Source: Macrothele yani (taxonomy: Eukaryota; Arthropoda; Arachnida; Araneae; Macrothelidae). From it: 64,000 bases of DNA. Position numbers and translations under genes: made by a program. The DNA is taken from assembly GCA_039090855.1 (NCBI GenBank), contig CM077034.1:16351219-16415218 (forward strand), given 5' to 3'. This document shows positions 1-11,322 of the stretch, piece by piece. Under the pieces are notes generated by a model. The model ran no database searches. It worked only from the letters and a program-made list of their open reading frames with translations, and had not been told where the DNA came from. Each line of letters opens with the position of its first letter. Within the stretch, counting starts at the first letter, position 1.

Positions 1-205
1 AAGGCGTTGGCCTCTGATCATTCGTCCGAAAGGGGTCCGAGTTCGAATCCCGGTTAGGCATGGATGTTGTGTTTGTCTTACGGCACTGGCTCTCTCCCTT
101 CCCTGGAACCAGTGACCCGAAATTAGGGACGGGCGACTGCTTATAGCCCATTGAGTTGCTCACGGTGGTCGTTAAACCTCCAATCAAAAAAAAAAAAAAA
201 AAAAA
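1..205 (+). mobile_element. SINE-A, tRNA-derived SINE, 5' end cut by window
   Basis: The copy begins inside the tRNA-related head. A pol III B-box-like motif (GAGTTCGAATCCC) lies near position 45. The tRNA-unrelated body runs from about 60 and ends with GGTCGTTAAACCTCCAATC and a poly(A) run. The same body recurs in both orientations at five other places in the window, which fixes its extent. It encodes no protein; mobilisation would depend on a partner LINE. The start is missing, so no target-site duplication can be read. Confidence 0.9.
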
Positions 206-213
206 CACAGAAC

Positions 214-288
214 GTTGTGGAGGAAACTTGGGGAGACCTTCGTCCAGCAGTGGATTGATAATGGTTGAAAATGATGATGATGATGATT
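214..288 (+). mobile_element. Extremely 5'-truncated RTE-type LINE tail
   Basis: About 75 bp match the last codons and the ATG/TGA-repeat tail of the RTE-type LINE copies at 20931, 25612, 26708 and 39486. The matching stretch starts at GTTGTGGAGGAAACTTGG and ends in repeated ATG triplets. It abuts the poly(A) of the preceding SINE. It has no coding capacity of its own, although it falls inside a short open frame that runs on from the SINE. Confidence 0.85.
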
Positions 289-422
289 ATGCGTCTCTTG
301 AATGTTCAAAGTGTGGTGGTGTATTGATAATTACATTAGACATTGTGTTTCGAAGATACTGTACATTTTCTGGCGCCTGAGAGTAGAAAATGTACTTTCG
401 GGAGCTGTTGAGGTAGGAAGCG

Positions 423-651
423 TTTTTTTTTTTTTTTTTTTTTTTTTATTGGAGGTTTAACGACCACCGTGAGCAACTTAATGGGCTATAAGCAGTCGCC
501 CGTCCTTAATTTAGGGTCACTGGTTCCAGGGAAGGGAGAGAGCCAGTGCCGTAAGACAAACACAACATCCATGCCTCACCGGGATTCGAACCCGGACCCC
601 GTTCGGACGAATGATCAGAGGCCAGCGCCTTAGACCACTGCGCTACCGGGC
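423..651 (-). mobile_element. SINE-A, near full length, reverse orientation
   Basis: On the plus strand it reads poly(T), body, then the complement of the tRNA head (CGGGATTCGAACCCGG near 580). A short direct repeat, GAAGCGTT-like, occurs before the poly(T) at 417-424 and after the head at 652-659, which fits a target-site duplication. The head is close to complete, ending at the complement of the A-box region. Confidence 0.88.
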
Positions 652-659
652 GAAGCGTT

Positions 660-1013
660 GATAGAAGTTGTCTCAATTCTGTTCCGGTAAACTAATTGTT
701 TCCGGTGACTTACTGGCTCTCCCAAATCAAACTCAAAATTCAAATCTTTAAGAAGTTTCCCATGATTACTTTTAAAACGTTCTAAAACTGCAAGGATTCT
801 TAATTATTTACATATTCATTAAAATTCAACATTTAAAAGATATTTACATTACATTACATTTCATAAAAATAAATATCCCCGTTCAATTACGCTATTATTA
901 GAATACATTACCACTATTACAAAGTCTCGGTAATTTCTTGAAACTGGGGTAAAGATACAACAACAACCAGCTTCAGGATTCTATCGCAGTGTTTGGTTTT
1001 TCCTGTTGTCTTA
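660..1013. other. Intergenic stretch with no recognised feature
   Basis: AT-rich sequence with a short ACATT microsatellite near 845-862. No gene or known element was seen. It supplies the A that precedes the Helitron 5' end. Confidence 0.6.
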
Positions 1014-1320
1014 TCTTATATATAAAACACAAAACGTCTGCTTGTCTGAAGCAGCAAAAACTCTCGAACGCCAAACTGTGGCATCGCGAAATTTGCATAG
1101 CTAATACTGGAATTTCTAGGTCGACGCAACTATTTTAAAATCTCTACGTTGTTTCGTTCGCGAGTTATGAATTAAATAATAAGCTAATCAATAAAGTCAG
1201 CGTCGTTTACCACGTCATCGTTATCTGAAAGCTCAGCATTCATCGCCGCGGCACATCCACATGTGATTCTATTAATATACATCAGATACGTGGAGACATG
1301 GTTGAATACGTGAGACAGGG

Positions 1321-4300
1321 CGTTAAATGCCACCAGGTGACGCCATCTCAGTTACTGAGACCATCAATACGTATTCGTGTAGTCAGATGCTGACTGATAA
1401 ACCACGCATGGCGCTGAGAATTGTTGGCGCCGTAGCGTAAATTCGAACGCACTCGACTAGTTATCGAGAGTTCTGGGGTTCGATCCCAGCGGTGCCGGAA
1501 TACAATTTTTCAGTCGCTATGCGTTGTTTAAAAAATAACGTGGAAAGAGCGATGACATCGTCCATTTACATTATTATCTCCACGTATTTGATATATATTA
1601 ACCATTTCTATCGCCCTTTGAATTTATCAGCTACAATTAAATAGCTGTTGCGTTAAAATGCCACCAGATGACGCCATCTCAGTTACTGAGACCATCAATA
1701 CGTATTCGTGTAGTCAGATGCTGACTGATAAACCACGCATGGCGCTGAGAATTGTTGGCGCCGTAGCGTAAATTCGAACGCACTCGACTAGTTATCGAGA
1801 GTTCTGGGGTTCGATCCCAGCGGTGCCGGAATACAATTTTTCAGTCGCTATGCGTTGTTTAAAAAGTAACGTGGAAACAGCGATGACATCGTCCATTTAC
1901 ATTATTATCTCCACGTATTTGATATATATTAACCATTTCTATCGCCCTTTGAATTTATCAGCTACAATTAAATAGCTGTTGCGTTAAAATGCCACCAGAT
2001 GACGCCATCTCAGTTACTGAGACCATCAATACGTATTCGTGTAGTCAGATGCTGACTGATAAACCACGCATGGCGCTGAGAATTGTTGGCGCCGTAGCGT
2101 AAATTCGAACGCACTCGACTAGTTATCGAGAGTTCTGGGGTTCGATCCCAGCGGTGCCGGAATACAATTTTTCAGTCGCTATGCGTTGTTTTAAAAAGTA
2201 ACGTGGAAACAGCGATGACATCGTCCATTTACATTATTATCTCCACGTATTTGATATATATTAACCATTTCTATCGCCCTTTGAATTTATCAGCTACAAT
2301 TAAATAGCTGTTGCGTTAAAATGCCACCAGATGACGCCATCTCAGTTACTGAGACCATCAATACGTATTCGTGTAGTCAGATGCTGACTGATAAACCACG
2401 CATGGCGCTGAGAATTGTTGGCGCCGTAGCGTAAATTCGAACGCACTCGACTAGTTATCGAGAGTTCTGGGGTTCGATCCCAGCGGTGCCGGAATACAAT
2501 TTTTCAGTCGCTATGCGTTGTTTAAAAAGTAACGTGGAAACAGCGATGACATCGTCCATTTACATTATTATCTCCACGTATTTGATATATATTAACCATT
2601 TCTATCGCCCTTTGAATTTATCAGCTACAATTAAATAGCTGTTGCGTTAAAATGCCACCAGATGACGCCATCTCAGTTACTGAGACCATCAATACGTATT
2701 CGTGTAGTCAGATGCTGACTGATAAACCACGCATGGCGCTGAGAATTGTTGGCGCCGTAGCGTAAATTCGAACGCACTCGACTAGTTATCGAGAGTTCTG
2801 GGGTTCGATCCCAGCGGTGCCGGAATACAATTTTTCAGTCGCTATGCGTTGTTTAAAAAGTAACGTGGAAACAGCGATGACATCGTCCATTTACATTATT
2901 ATCTCCACGTATTTGATATATATTAACCATTTCTATCGCCCTTTGAATTTATCAGCTACAATTAAATAGCTGTTGCGTTAAAATGCCACCAGATGACGCC
3001 ATCTCAGTTACTGAGACCATCAATACGTATTCGTGTAGTCAGATGCTGACTGATAAACCACGCATGGCGCTGAGAATTGTTGGCGCCGTAGCGTAAATTC
3101 GAACGCACTCGACTAGTTATCGAGAGTTCTGGGGTTCGATCCCAGCGGTGCCGGAATACAATTTTTCAGTCGCTATGCGTTGTTTAAAAAGTAACGTGGA
3201 AACAGCGATGACATCGTCCATTTACATTATTATCTCCACGTATTTGATATATATTAACCATTTCTATCGCCCTTTGAATTTATCAGCTACAATTAAATAG
3301 CTGTTGCGTTAAAATGCCACCAGATGACGCCATCTCAGTTACTGAGACCATCAATACGTATTCGTGTAGTCAGATGCTGACTGATAAACCACGCATGGCG
3401 CTGAGAATTGTTGGCGCCGTAGCGTAAATTCGAACGCACTCGACTAGTTATCGAGAGTTCTGGGGTTCGATCCCAGCGGTGCCGGAATACAATTTTTCAG
3501 TCGCTATGCGTTGTTTAAAAAATAACGTGGAAAGAGCGATGAAATCGTCCATTTACATTATTATCTCCACGTATTTGATATATATATTAACCATTTCTAT
3601 CGCCCTTTGAATTTATCAGCTACAATTAAATAGCTGTTGCGTTAAAAAATGCCACCAGATGACGCCATCTCAGTTACTGAGACCATCAATACGTATTCGT
3701 GTAGTCAGATGCTGACTGATAAACCACGCATGGCGCTGAGAATTGTTGGCGCCGTAGCGTAAATTCGAACGCACTCGACTAGTTATCGAGAGTTCTGGGG
3801 TTCGATCCCAGCGGTGCCGGAATACAATTTTTCAGTCGCTATGCGTTGTTTAAAAAGTAACGTGGAAACAGCGATGACATCGTCCATTTACATTATTATC
3901 TCCACGTATTTGATATATATTAACCATTTCTATCGCCCTTTGAATTTATCAGCTACAATTAAATAGCTGTTGCGTTAAAATGCCACCAGATGACGCCATC
4001 TCAGTTACTGAGACCATCAATACGTATTCGTGTAGTCAGATGCTGACTGATAAACCACGCATGGCGCTGAGAATTGTTGGCGCCGTAGCGTAAATTCGAA
4101 CGCACTCGACTAGTTATCGAGAGTTCTGGCTTTCGATCCCAGCGGTGCCGGAATACAATTTTTCAGTCGCTATGCGGTGTTTAAAAAGTAACGTGGAAAC
4201 AGCGATGACATCGTCCATTTACATTATTATCTCCACGTATTTGATATATATTAACCATTTCTATCGCCCTTTGAATTTATCAGCTACAATTAAATAGCTG

Positions 4301-5200
4301 TTGCGTTAAAATGCCACCAGATGACGCCATCTCAGTTACTGAGACCATCAATACGTATTCGTGTAGTCAGATGCTGACTGATAAACCACGCATGGCGCTG
4401 AGAATTGTTGGCGCCGTAGCGTAAATTCGAACGCACTCGACTAGTTATCGAGAGTTCTGGGGTTCGATCCCAGCGGTGCCGGAATACAATTTTTCAGTCG
4501 CTATGCGTTGTTTAAAAAATAACGTGGAAAGAGCGATGACATCGTCCATTTACATTATTATCTCCACGTATTTGATATATATATTAACCATTTCTATCGC
4601 CCTTTGAATTTATCAGCTACAATTAAATAGCTGTTGCGTTAAAATGCCACCAGATGACGCCATCTCAGTTACTGAGACCATCAATACGTATTCGTGTAGT
4701 CAGATGCTGACTGATAAACCACGCATGGCGCTGAGAATTGTTGGCGCCGTAGCGTAAATTCGAACGCACTCGACTAGTTATCGAGAGTTCTGGGGTTCGA
4801 TCCCAGCGGTGCCGGAATACAATTTTTCAGTCGCTATGCGTTGTTTAAAAAATAACGTGGAAAGAGCGATGACATCGTCCATTTACATTATTATCTCCAC
4901 GTATTTGATATATATTAACCATTTCTATCGCCCTTTGAATTTATCAGCTACAATTAAATAGCTGTTGCGTTAAATGCCACCAGATGACGCCATCTCAGTT
5001 GCTGAGACCATCAATACGTATTCGTGTAGTCAGATGCTGACTGATAAACCACGCATAACGCTGAGAATTGTTGGCGCCGTAGCGTAAATTCGAACGCACT
5101 CGACTAGTTATCGAGAGTTCTGGGGTTCGATCCCAGCGGTGCCGGAATACAATTTTTCAGTCGCTATGCGTTGTTTAAAAAATAACGTGGAAAGAGCGAT
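1321..5200 (+). repeat. 331-bp tandem array, 11 full and 1 partial unit
   Basis: Units start at about 1321, 1651, 1982, 2314, 2645, 2976, 3307, 3640, 3973, 4304, 4637 and 4968; the last breaks off near 5200. Units are nearly identical, differing mainly in short A or TA runs (for example AAAAAATAACG versus AAAAAGTAACG). Each contains small inverted repeats (CTCAGT/ACTGAG, GTCAG/CTGAC) and one tRNA-like cloverleaf. The 13-bp direct repeat ATGTGATTCTATT sits at 1261-1273 and again at 5199-5211, so it brackets the array. Confidence 0.95.
1426..5144 (+). other. Twelve tRNA-like cloverleaf modules, one per unit
   Basis: Each module is 72 nt, starting at 1426, 1757, 2088, 2420, 2751, 3082, 3413, 3748, 4079, 4410, 4743 and 5073. 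The first folds as follows: acceptor GGCGCCG with CGGTGCC (7 pairs, one G-U), D stem GCGT/ACGC, anticodon stem CTCGA/TCGAG with loop CTAGTTA (anticodon position AGT), 4-nt variable region, T stem CTGGG/CCCAG, and one discriminator G. The T loop is GTTCGAT, one base out of register with a normal TTCGAAT-type loop. Position 37 is T and the D loop lacks GG. These are therefore tRNA-like or tRNA-derived rather than confident functional tRNAs. The B-box-like GGTTCGATCCC is intact in 11 of 12; the copy at 4079 has CT for GG there. Confidence 0.7.
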
Positions 5201-5929
5201 GTGATTCTATTCTTTGAGAAGTGTGCATAAAAAGTGCAAAAACAAACTTTGCGAAATCTTAACGAAACGGGCTGAAATTTTTATCAAATCCATGAACTGG
5301 TAATAAGAGGAGTCCCTCAAAATTTCATCGGAATCCGGTTAATTTAAAATAGGTATGGAATTTATAATTCATCGGTAAACAGAAATATATGCGCAGAAAC
5401 GGGTAATAAAATTTTGACGGCTAATTAAAAAGTTATTTACCAATTCAGACGAAATTCGGAAGTCATGTTCCTATTAACGATTTATGGTGTTCATTAAAAT
5501 TTCAGCCAGCTTCATAAAATAGTCGCAAAGATACGTTTTTAACTCTTTGATCCCAGAGATTCGCCCCTCAAAGACGTCTGAAACCGAAAGCACGTGACGC
5601 ATTTGATCGTCGATAACAAATTGTTAACGAATTTTGTTCAGTCAGTGTTCAAATGCTGTGTCTCCTGGACGCGTGTTAAATAATTCTTAACGCTTTTGGT
5701 CCGTTTGATTCCACAGATTCCGTACATTCTCTGCATTTCGTTGCTATAATTCTGGACAAATATTTGTGACAATAATTTACGGCCAAGTGCTGAAATAATC
5801 ACACTATGAATAAATAATTTGTAAGGACCGAATTTGTGAAATCATCTTTTTTCATTCTTTCAAGCATCAATTTTTTCCCCAGATTTTTTCAGTGACATAT
5901 AAGGGAATATGAAATTAATAAGCCTAAAT

Positions 5930-5957
5930 CCCGGGCAAAGCCGGGTAATAAAGCTAG
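5930..5957 (+). other. Helitron 3' hairpin and CTAG terminus
   Basis: A 5-bp stem CCCGG/CCGGG closes a six-base loop GCAAAG, followed by TAATAAAG and then CTAG. A stem-loop about 10 nt before a CTRR end is the standard Helitron termination structure. Confidence 0.85.
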
Positions 5958-6142
5958 TTGTTAATAAAGACACCTTCCAGGACGGTGAGCTAAGGCGAGT
6001 GAATCCTGCGGAGGTGTTGCTTGACCCCGGAAACATGCCCCAATGAAACGAATTCAAAGGGATTAAAAAAAATCGACAACTTTTTGTTGGCAAAAAAAAT
6101 ATGGTTTGAGTCAGTTTTTTATTGGTTTTTCAGATTCATTTA
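5958..6142. other. Spacer between Helitron and Tc1 element
   Basis: 185 bp of unrecognised sequence that joins the two elements. No supported gene. Confidence 0.5.
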
Positions 6143-6144
6143 TA

Positions 6145-7354
6145 CACTATCTACCAACAAGTAATTGGACACCTGTGATAGCAAAGGAAAACGAAGTTTA
6201 TTCACCTTCAATAGTTGGTGGAGCCTCCACGAGCGGCGATTACAGCTGCGACTCTCCGGGGCATACTCTCAACCAGACGTTGTACGACGTCTAGCGGTAT
6301 TTTCTTCCACTCGGCTTGGAGAAGACAGGTCAGTTCCTTCACCGATTTCGGACGGTGGGGGCACCCCTTAAGTCGACGCTCCAACTCGTCCCAGAGGTGC
6401 TCGATAGGGTTAAGATCCGGGTTCTGCGCAGGCCAGTCCATTCAATTAACCCCATGTCACCGTATCAAGCCATGTTGGACCTCGCAACATGACAGGTGGC
6501 ATTGTCATCCTGAAAGTAACATGGGTCCACTCCGTAAAACTGCCACAACGTAGGAAGCGCATGGTCATCCAAAATGGTGCAGTAGGTCTCGACGTTGAGT
6601 ATACGAGGAATTGCGACCAAGGGTCCCGTGCCATACCAGGAGAAACACCCCCATAGCATAATTCCACCGCCGCCGAACTTCACAGTTGGCACAATACATT
6701 CCGGCAGGAGGCGTTCTCCAGGCAGACGCCAAACCCAGACCCTGCAATCCGAACGGTAGAGGGTGAACCTTGATTCGTCGCTCCAGAGAACCTGTTTCCA
6801 CTGTTCAACGGTCCAGTGTCGACGTTCTTTGCACCACGTTAGCCGAGCAGCGCTATTGGACTTGGTGATCAAAGGCTTGTGAGTCCATGATAACCGAGCA
6901 GATGGGCTTCCTTACGGATGGTATTCATCGAAAGAACACTCCCGGATGCCTGTTGAAACTCCTCGCGGATGTGGCCCATCGATTCGGTGCGGTTCTTCCG
7001 AATTTCTCTGGCCAGCACCCGTCGGTCTCTAACTCCCAGTTTTGTGGGTCTGCCGGGTCGGGGCACATTCCGACAGTCACCTCTCACCTTCCCTTTTGCC
7101 AATCACGTAGGCCACTGTCGAATTTGGGCACTTCAACTCGCTGGATATGTCACGTATGGATCGGCCATTTCTGTGATACCCGACGATTACACCTTTCTCG
7201 AAATCAGAGAGCTCCGAACTGCGTGGCATCTTGCATGCGACTGGTTGCGTTGTTGCTTCCCCACACGATATTTAACGGCGGCGGCCGTGACGGGCATCAG
7301 GACCGCAGATATCGTCGATTGCAGGGGTGTCCAATTACTTGTTGGTAGATAGTG
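6145..7354 (-). mobile_element. Tc1-like DNA transposon, degenerate, 1.2 kb
   Basis: Terminal inverted repeats of about 30 bp are perfect: the left begins CACTATCTACCAACAAGTAA, and the right is its complement, ending at 7354. TA dinucleotides flank both sides (6143-6144 and 7355-7356), the expected Tc1/mariner target duplication. The internal gene is on the minus strand and frameshifted. Length and layout match an ordinary Tc1 element. Confidence 0.95.
6208..7229 (-). pseudogene. Tc1 transposase pseudogene (DD34E type)
   Basis: A DDE transposase would bind the inverted repeats and cut and paste the element. The likely start is the ATG at 7229, opening MPRSSELSDFEKG, a typical helix-turn-helix N-terminus. 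The frame breaks near 7090, where an overlapping frame (from 7102) carries a GRPTKL segment between DNA-binding parts. It breaks again near 6872, after which come WSDESRF (first Asp) and [10 protein letters not shown] (second Asp). After a further break near 6450, NPDLNPIEHLW supplies the catalytic Glu. All three catalytic residues are visible but in different frames, so no active protein is made. The family usually has about 340 residues, which fits this span. Confidence 0.93.
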
Positions 7355-7356
7355 TA

Positions 7357-8207
7357 TTTTTAATGAAAAATTTTTTGAATTCGGCTTTAAAAGAGAAAAA
7401 GAAATCATGTGATTCGGCGTTCAAGGGGAAAATGTGTCTTCATGTCCTTGAGCTTTTCCCTTTGTTACGCCAATGCAGAACGTGTCTTCTTCAGCCCGCC
7501 ACAAAATTTTAACAGTGTACTTAAAACAGCGGGGAAGGATAGTGTGAGATAAACTCTCACGCGTCACCACTGACGTTGTTCAACGCGTTGCGATCAACGA
7601 GGGGTTAAGAAATATATAAAATTCACGACATGCAAATGAAGATAACGTTAAGCTCCACGTGAGTCATCAACGTTCTTCTTTTTATTATTATTATTAGTTA
7701 CCAGGTTGTGAAACAAATATGTTTCCCTCGTCTTCAACGATCTGCGTAAACCCACTTGAAAGGTATTGTGAAAGCATCCCTAAATTCATTTCGCTGATGA
7801 GAACGGAGCTGTTCCCGCTAGATTGAGGAGGAAATGATTTTTTTCCTCCTAAATGTGTGCAGTGAAATAAAATGATGATGCGATGATTGCTTGACGCAGA
7901 GGGGTGTATGGGAAGACCGCGACCCCAAAGTGGATGACTCAGTCGACCAATTACAAGGCTCACTTGATTCCAATCCATTACCCTTTCATCTCCGATGCTG
8001 AATTCACGTGCAGGGGGAGTTCTTTCTCTCGTTCGTAGCAAGATACGTAGCCTGGCTATCAGGAAAGTCGCAGAGCTCTCTCTCTTCCACAGAAGGTCCT
8101 TCCTGCACCTCTCGCAAACATTTATCACCGCCTTCCCCAAATAAAGCTTCAAAGCAAAAAAGAGAGGGTAAACGAAAATAGCAAAGCTTTTAGATAAAAA
8201 TCGATAT
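7357..8207. other. Unassigned stretch with one doubtful open frame
   Basis: No known element is recognised. A minus-strand frame runs from about 8269 to 7694 (191 codons), but its start and first lysine-rich residues lie in the poly(T) and body of the adjacent SINE. The rest (7694-8207) has no motif I recognise. It may be chance or an eroded exon. No splice or promoter evidence supports a gene. Confidence 0.4.
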
Positions 8208-8213
8208 CCCAGA

Positions 8214-9525
8214 CTTTTTTTTTTTTTTTTTTTTGATTGGAGGTTTAACGACCACCGTGAGCAACTCAAATGGGCTATAAGCAGTCGCCCGTCCCTAATT
8301 TAGGGTCACTGGTTCCAGGGAAGGGAGAGAGCCAGTGCCGTAAGACAAACACAACATCCATTCATTGATTGATTGGAGGTTTAACGACCACCGTGAGCAA
8401 CTCAATGGGCTATAAGCAGTCGCCCGTCCCTAATTTAGGGTCACTGGTTCCAGGGAAGGGAGAGAGCCAGTGCCGTAAGACAAACACAACATCCATTCAT
8501 TGATTGATTGGAGGTTTAACGACCACCGTGAGCAACTCAATGGGCTATAAGCAGTCGCCCGTCCCTAATTTAGGGTCACTGGTTCCAGGGAAGGGAGAGA
8601 GCCAGTGCCGTAAGACAAACACAACATACATTCATTGATTGATTGGAGGTTTAACGACCACCGTGAGCAACTCAATGGGCTATAAGCAGTCGCCCGTCCC
8701 TAATTTAGGGTCACTGGTTCCAGGGAAGGGAGAGAGCCAGTGCCGTAAGACAAACACAACATACATTCATTGATTGATTGGAGGTTTAACGACCACCGTG
8801 AGCAACTCAATGGGCTATAAGCAGTCGCCCGTCCCTAATTTAGGGTCACTGGTTCCAGGGAAGGGAGAGAGCCAGTGCCGTAAGACAAACACAACATCCA
8901 TTCATTGATTGATTGGAGGTTTAACGACCACCGTGAGCAACTCAATGGGCTATAAGCAGTCGCCCGTCCCTAATTTAGGCTCACTGGTTCCAGGGAAGGG
9001 AGAGAGCCAGTGCCGTAAGACAAGCACAACATCCATTCATTGATTGATTGGAGGTTTAACGACCACCGTGAGCAACTCAATGGGCTATAAGCTGTCGCCC
9101 GTCCCTAATTTAGGGTCACTGGTTCCAGGGAAGGGAGAGAGCCAGTGCCGTAAGACAAACACAACATCCATTCATTGATTGATTGGAGGTTTAACGACCA
9201 CCGTGAGCAACTCAATGAGCTATAAGCAGTCGTCCGTCCCTAATTTAGGGTCACTGGTTCCAGGGAAGGGAGAGAGCCAGTGCCGTAAGACAAACACAAC
9301 ATCCATTCATTGATTGATTGGAGGTTTAACGACCACCGTGAGCAACTCAATGGGCTATAAGCAGTCGCCCGTCCCTAATTTAGGGTCACTGGTTCCAGGG
9401 AAGGGAGAGAGCCAGTGCCGTAAGACAAACACAACATTCATGCCTGACCGGGATTCGAACCCGGACCCCTTACGGACGAATGATCAGAGGCCAATGCCTT
9501 AGACCACGGCGCCACCGGGGCGGCC
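8214..9525 (-). mobile_element. SINE-A with body multiplied to nine tandem units
   Basis: On the plus strand a poly(T) is followed by nine body units starting at about 8235, 8371, 8506, 8641, 8776, 8911, 9046, 9181 and 9316 (period 135 bp). Only the last unit joins the tRNA head (GGATTCGAACCCGG near 9452; A-box complement to about 9520). Adjacent units are joined by CATTCATTGATTGATTGG. The direct repeat CCCAGACTTT flanks the whole composite (8208-8217 and 9525-9534), so it looks like one SINE insertion that is, or became, a multimer. Confidence 0.92.
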
Positions 9526-9636
9526 CCAGACTTTACAAAACTAATATCGTTTTTACTGAAAGTTACTGCTTATTGCTACAATAAACTGGCGTACATCTTG
9601 AGATTTTTGTTTGTTTCTTTGTTTCAGGGTTTAACT
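9526..9636. other. Short spacer with no gene
   Basis: Sequence between the SINE multimer and the inverted-repeat element. Nothing recognised except a TTTG-rich stretch near 9607-9630. Confidence 0.4.
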
Positions 9637-9849
9637 AAAATCTCTGCCTTATGTGTCCAAGAGTAAAACTTCTTTACATATTTTCTTCGTATTCCCAAGG
9701 ATGAAAATTTGCACATCGATAAAACTAACTTTAAGTTATAGCATAGGATACTAAATACTTTCTAAAACATAACCATAATTATATTAACGAGTTTGTAAAA
9801 TCATGCAATGCATTGATTATAATACGCTTTCCAACATACCAGATATCAT

Positions 9850-10440
9850 TACTCAAGTTATGAGAATAATGGCTGTGGAATAAATCTCGGTCCTGTGCCC
9901 TGACCTTTGATCCCATTTCGATGATATTCAACAGAACCGGTTCGGTATACCTCCGAAATAACATGATAAAGTTTTGTCGCAATCGAAGCATTTTTACGTA
10001 AGTTATGATGCATAAGGGCTATGGAATAGATCCCGCTCGTGTTTCCTAACCTTTGACCCCATTTCGTCCGTTTTCAATAGAATTTGTCCCCAGGCAGGCC
10101 CCTACAACATACTAACATTTCATCCAAATCGAAGCATTTTTACGTAAGTTATGACGCATAATGGCGATGGAAGTGATTCCGCTCCTACGTCCTGAACTTT
10201 GACCCCATTTCGCCCATTTTCAATAGGGTTTGTGGCCAAGTAGTCCCCTACCACATACTAAAATTTCAGCGAAATCGAACCTTTTTACGTTAGTTTTGAT
10301 GCATAACAGCAGTGGAATGGATCCCGCTCCTATGTACTGACTTGTCACCCCATTTCGATCACTCTAAACAGGGTTCCTTCCCAGGTGATCCCCTACCAGA
10401 TACTAAAATTTCACCGAAGTTGAACGATTGTTACGCGAGT
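9850..10440 (+). repeat. Four diverged monomers of the 146-bp repeat family
   Basis: Monomers share the order GTTATGACGCATAA, GGATCCCGCTCC, CCTTTGACCCCATTTC, CCCCTACCACATACTAAAA, ending in an AATCGAAGCATTTTTACG block, with a spacing of about 133 bp. They are much less alike than the 11.3-15.1 kb array. They end in GTTATCCTGCGGACGGACAT, equivalent to the tail after the main array near 15090. Confidence 0.8.
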
Positions 10441-10855
10441 TATCCTGCGGACGGACATACGCACACAACGCGTGTCGTAATGAAGCAGATGGGAATCGCG
10501 ACCATCTGCTCGCAAGAGTATGACGTCATAAAACTTTAATAGGATCCAAACACAACGCGTGACGTAATGAGACAGATTGCGTGACCGCGCGCCAACATTC
10601 TCAAACTCGAGATTGTGACGTCATAAGATATCTAAGCATTGGAAGCATTAATGGAACGACGCCATGATACTAAAAACGTTATAATTCGGGGAGGTCATTT
10701 AACCCATTAAACGAATTCTTCTAAAGTCGAGATCAAGCTAAATCGATTTCTAGTACCAGAAAACGGTAGGTTGACGACTTTCATCAAAATTCTTACAGCC
10801 GTTTTCAAAATAAAATGTACATACATACATAAAAGAATTGCTACTTTAAGGTGGA
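10441..10855. other. Interior of foldback complex with CRE-like palindromes
   Basis: No coding region. Two imperfect tandem copies of a segment beginning CACAACGCGTG (about 10460 and 10551) each end in the palindrome TGACGTCA (10521-10528 and 10616-10623). Confidence 0.5.
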
Positions 10856-11322
10856 CGTCAAGTAATTTTGCTTCCTATACTTCCAATGGAAAAACTTCTG
10901 TACACATTTTCTTCACAATTAATGCGTTTCCAAAAATGAAAATTTGAACATCGATTAAAATAGCTTCATTTCACAACTTCGAATACTTAATATTTTCAAA
11001 ACCATAACCGTAATAATATTTTCTAAACCATAACCGTAATTATGCAATCCAGCATTTATTTGTCCACTGACGTCATCAAAGTACACGACGCGCCACCTTT
11101 TTTCTGGTTTCAACCCCACCAAAGGAAACGTTATTGTTTTTTAATATAATTATGCTTATGTTTTAGAAAATGTTAAGCATTCCAAGTTATAATATGAAGT
11201 TATTTTAATCGATGTTCAAATTTCCATCATTGGGACACTAATTATGAAGGAATGTGTACAAAAGGTTTTCCATTGGAAATATAGGAAACAACATTACTTG
11301 ACGGATAAGCGCGATGAAATGG

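Larger units (their letters stand above)
1014..5957 (+). mobile_element. Non-autonomous Helitron, about 4.9 kb
   Basis: The left end is TCTTATATATAAAACACAAA followed by a CGTCTG block, as in many animal Helitrons. The right end is CTAG at 5954-5957, preceded 8 nt upstream by a small GC-rich hairpin (CCCGG at 5930-5934, CCGGG at 5941-5945). The element lies between a host A (1013) and a host T (5958), the usual Helitron target. No Rep/helicase frame is present, so it is non-autonomous. Most of the interior is a tandem array of ~331-bp units. The two ends are read directly; their assignment to one element is inference, but the A|T context supports it. Confidence 0.82.

Noticed and set aside
156..380. 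74-codon frame near the left edge
   Set aside because: Chimera of SINE tail, poly-Lys from poly(A) and the ATG/GAT microsatellite of the LINE tail.
1426..1497. Functional tRNA-Thr(AGU) gene
   Set aside because: The T loop is out of register (GTTCGAT), the D loop lacks GG and position 37 is T. Kept only as tRNA-like.
1321..5200. CRISPR array
   Set aside because: Units of 331 bp are contiguous and lack unique spacers. The context is eukaryotic transposons.
6887..7352. Plus-strand frames of 127 and 153 codons
   Set aside because: Antisense to the recognised Tc1 transposase remnants on the minus strand.
7694..8269. A 191-codon minus-strand frame as a host gene
   Set aside because: Its start and poly-Lys come from the SINE poly(T). 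No domain, splice sites or homologous copy could be recognised.
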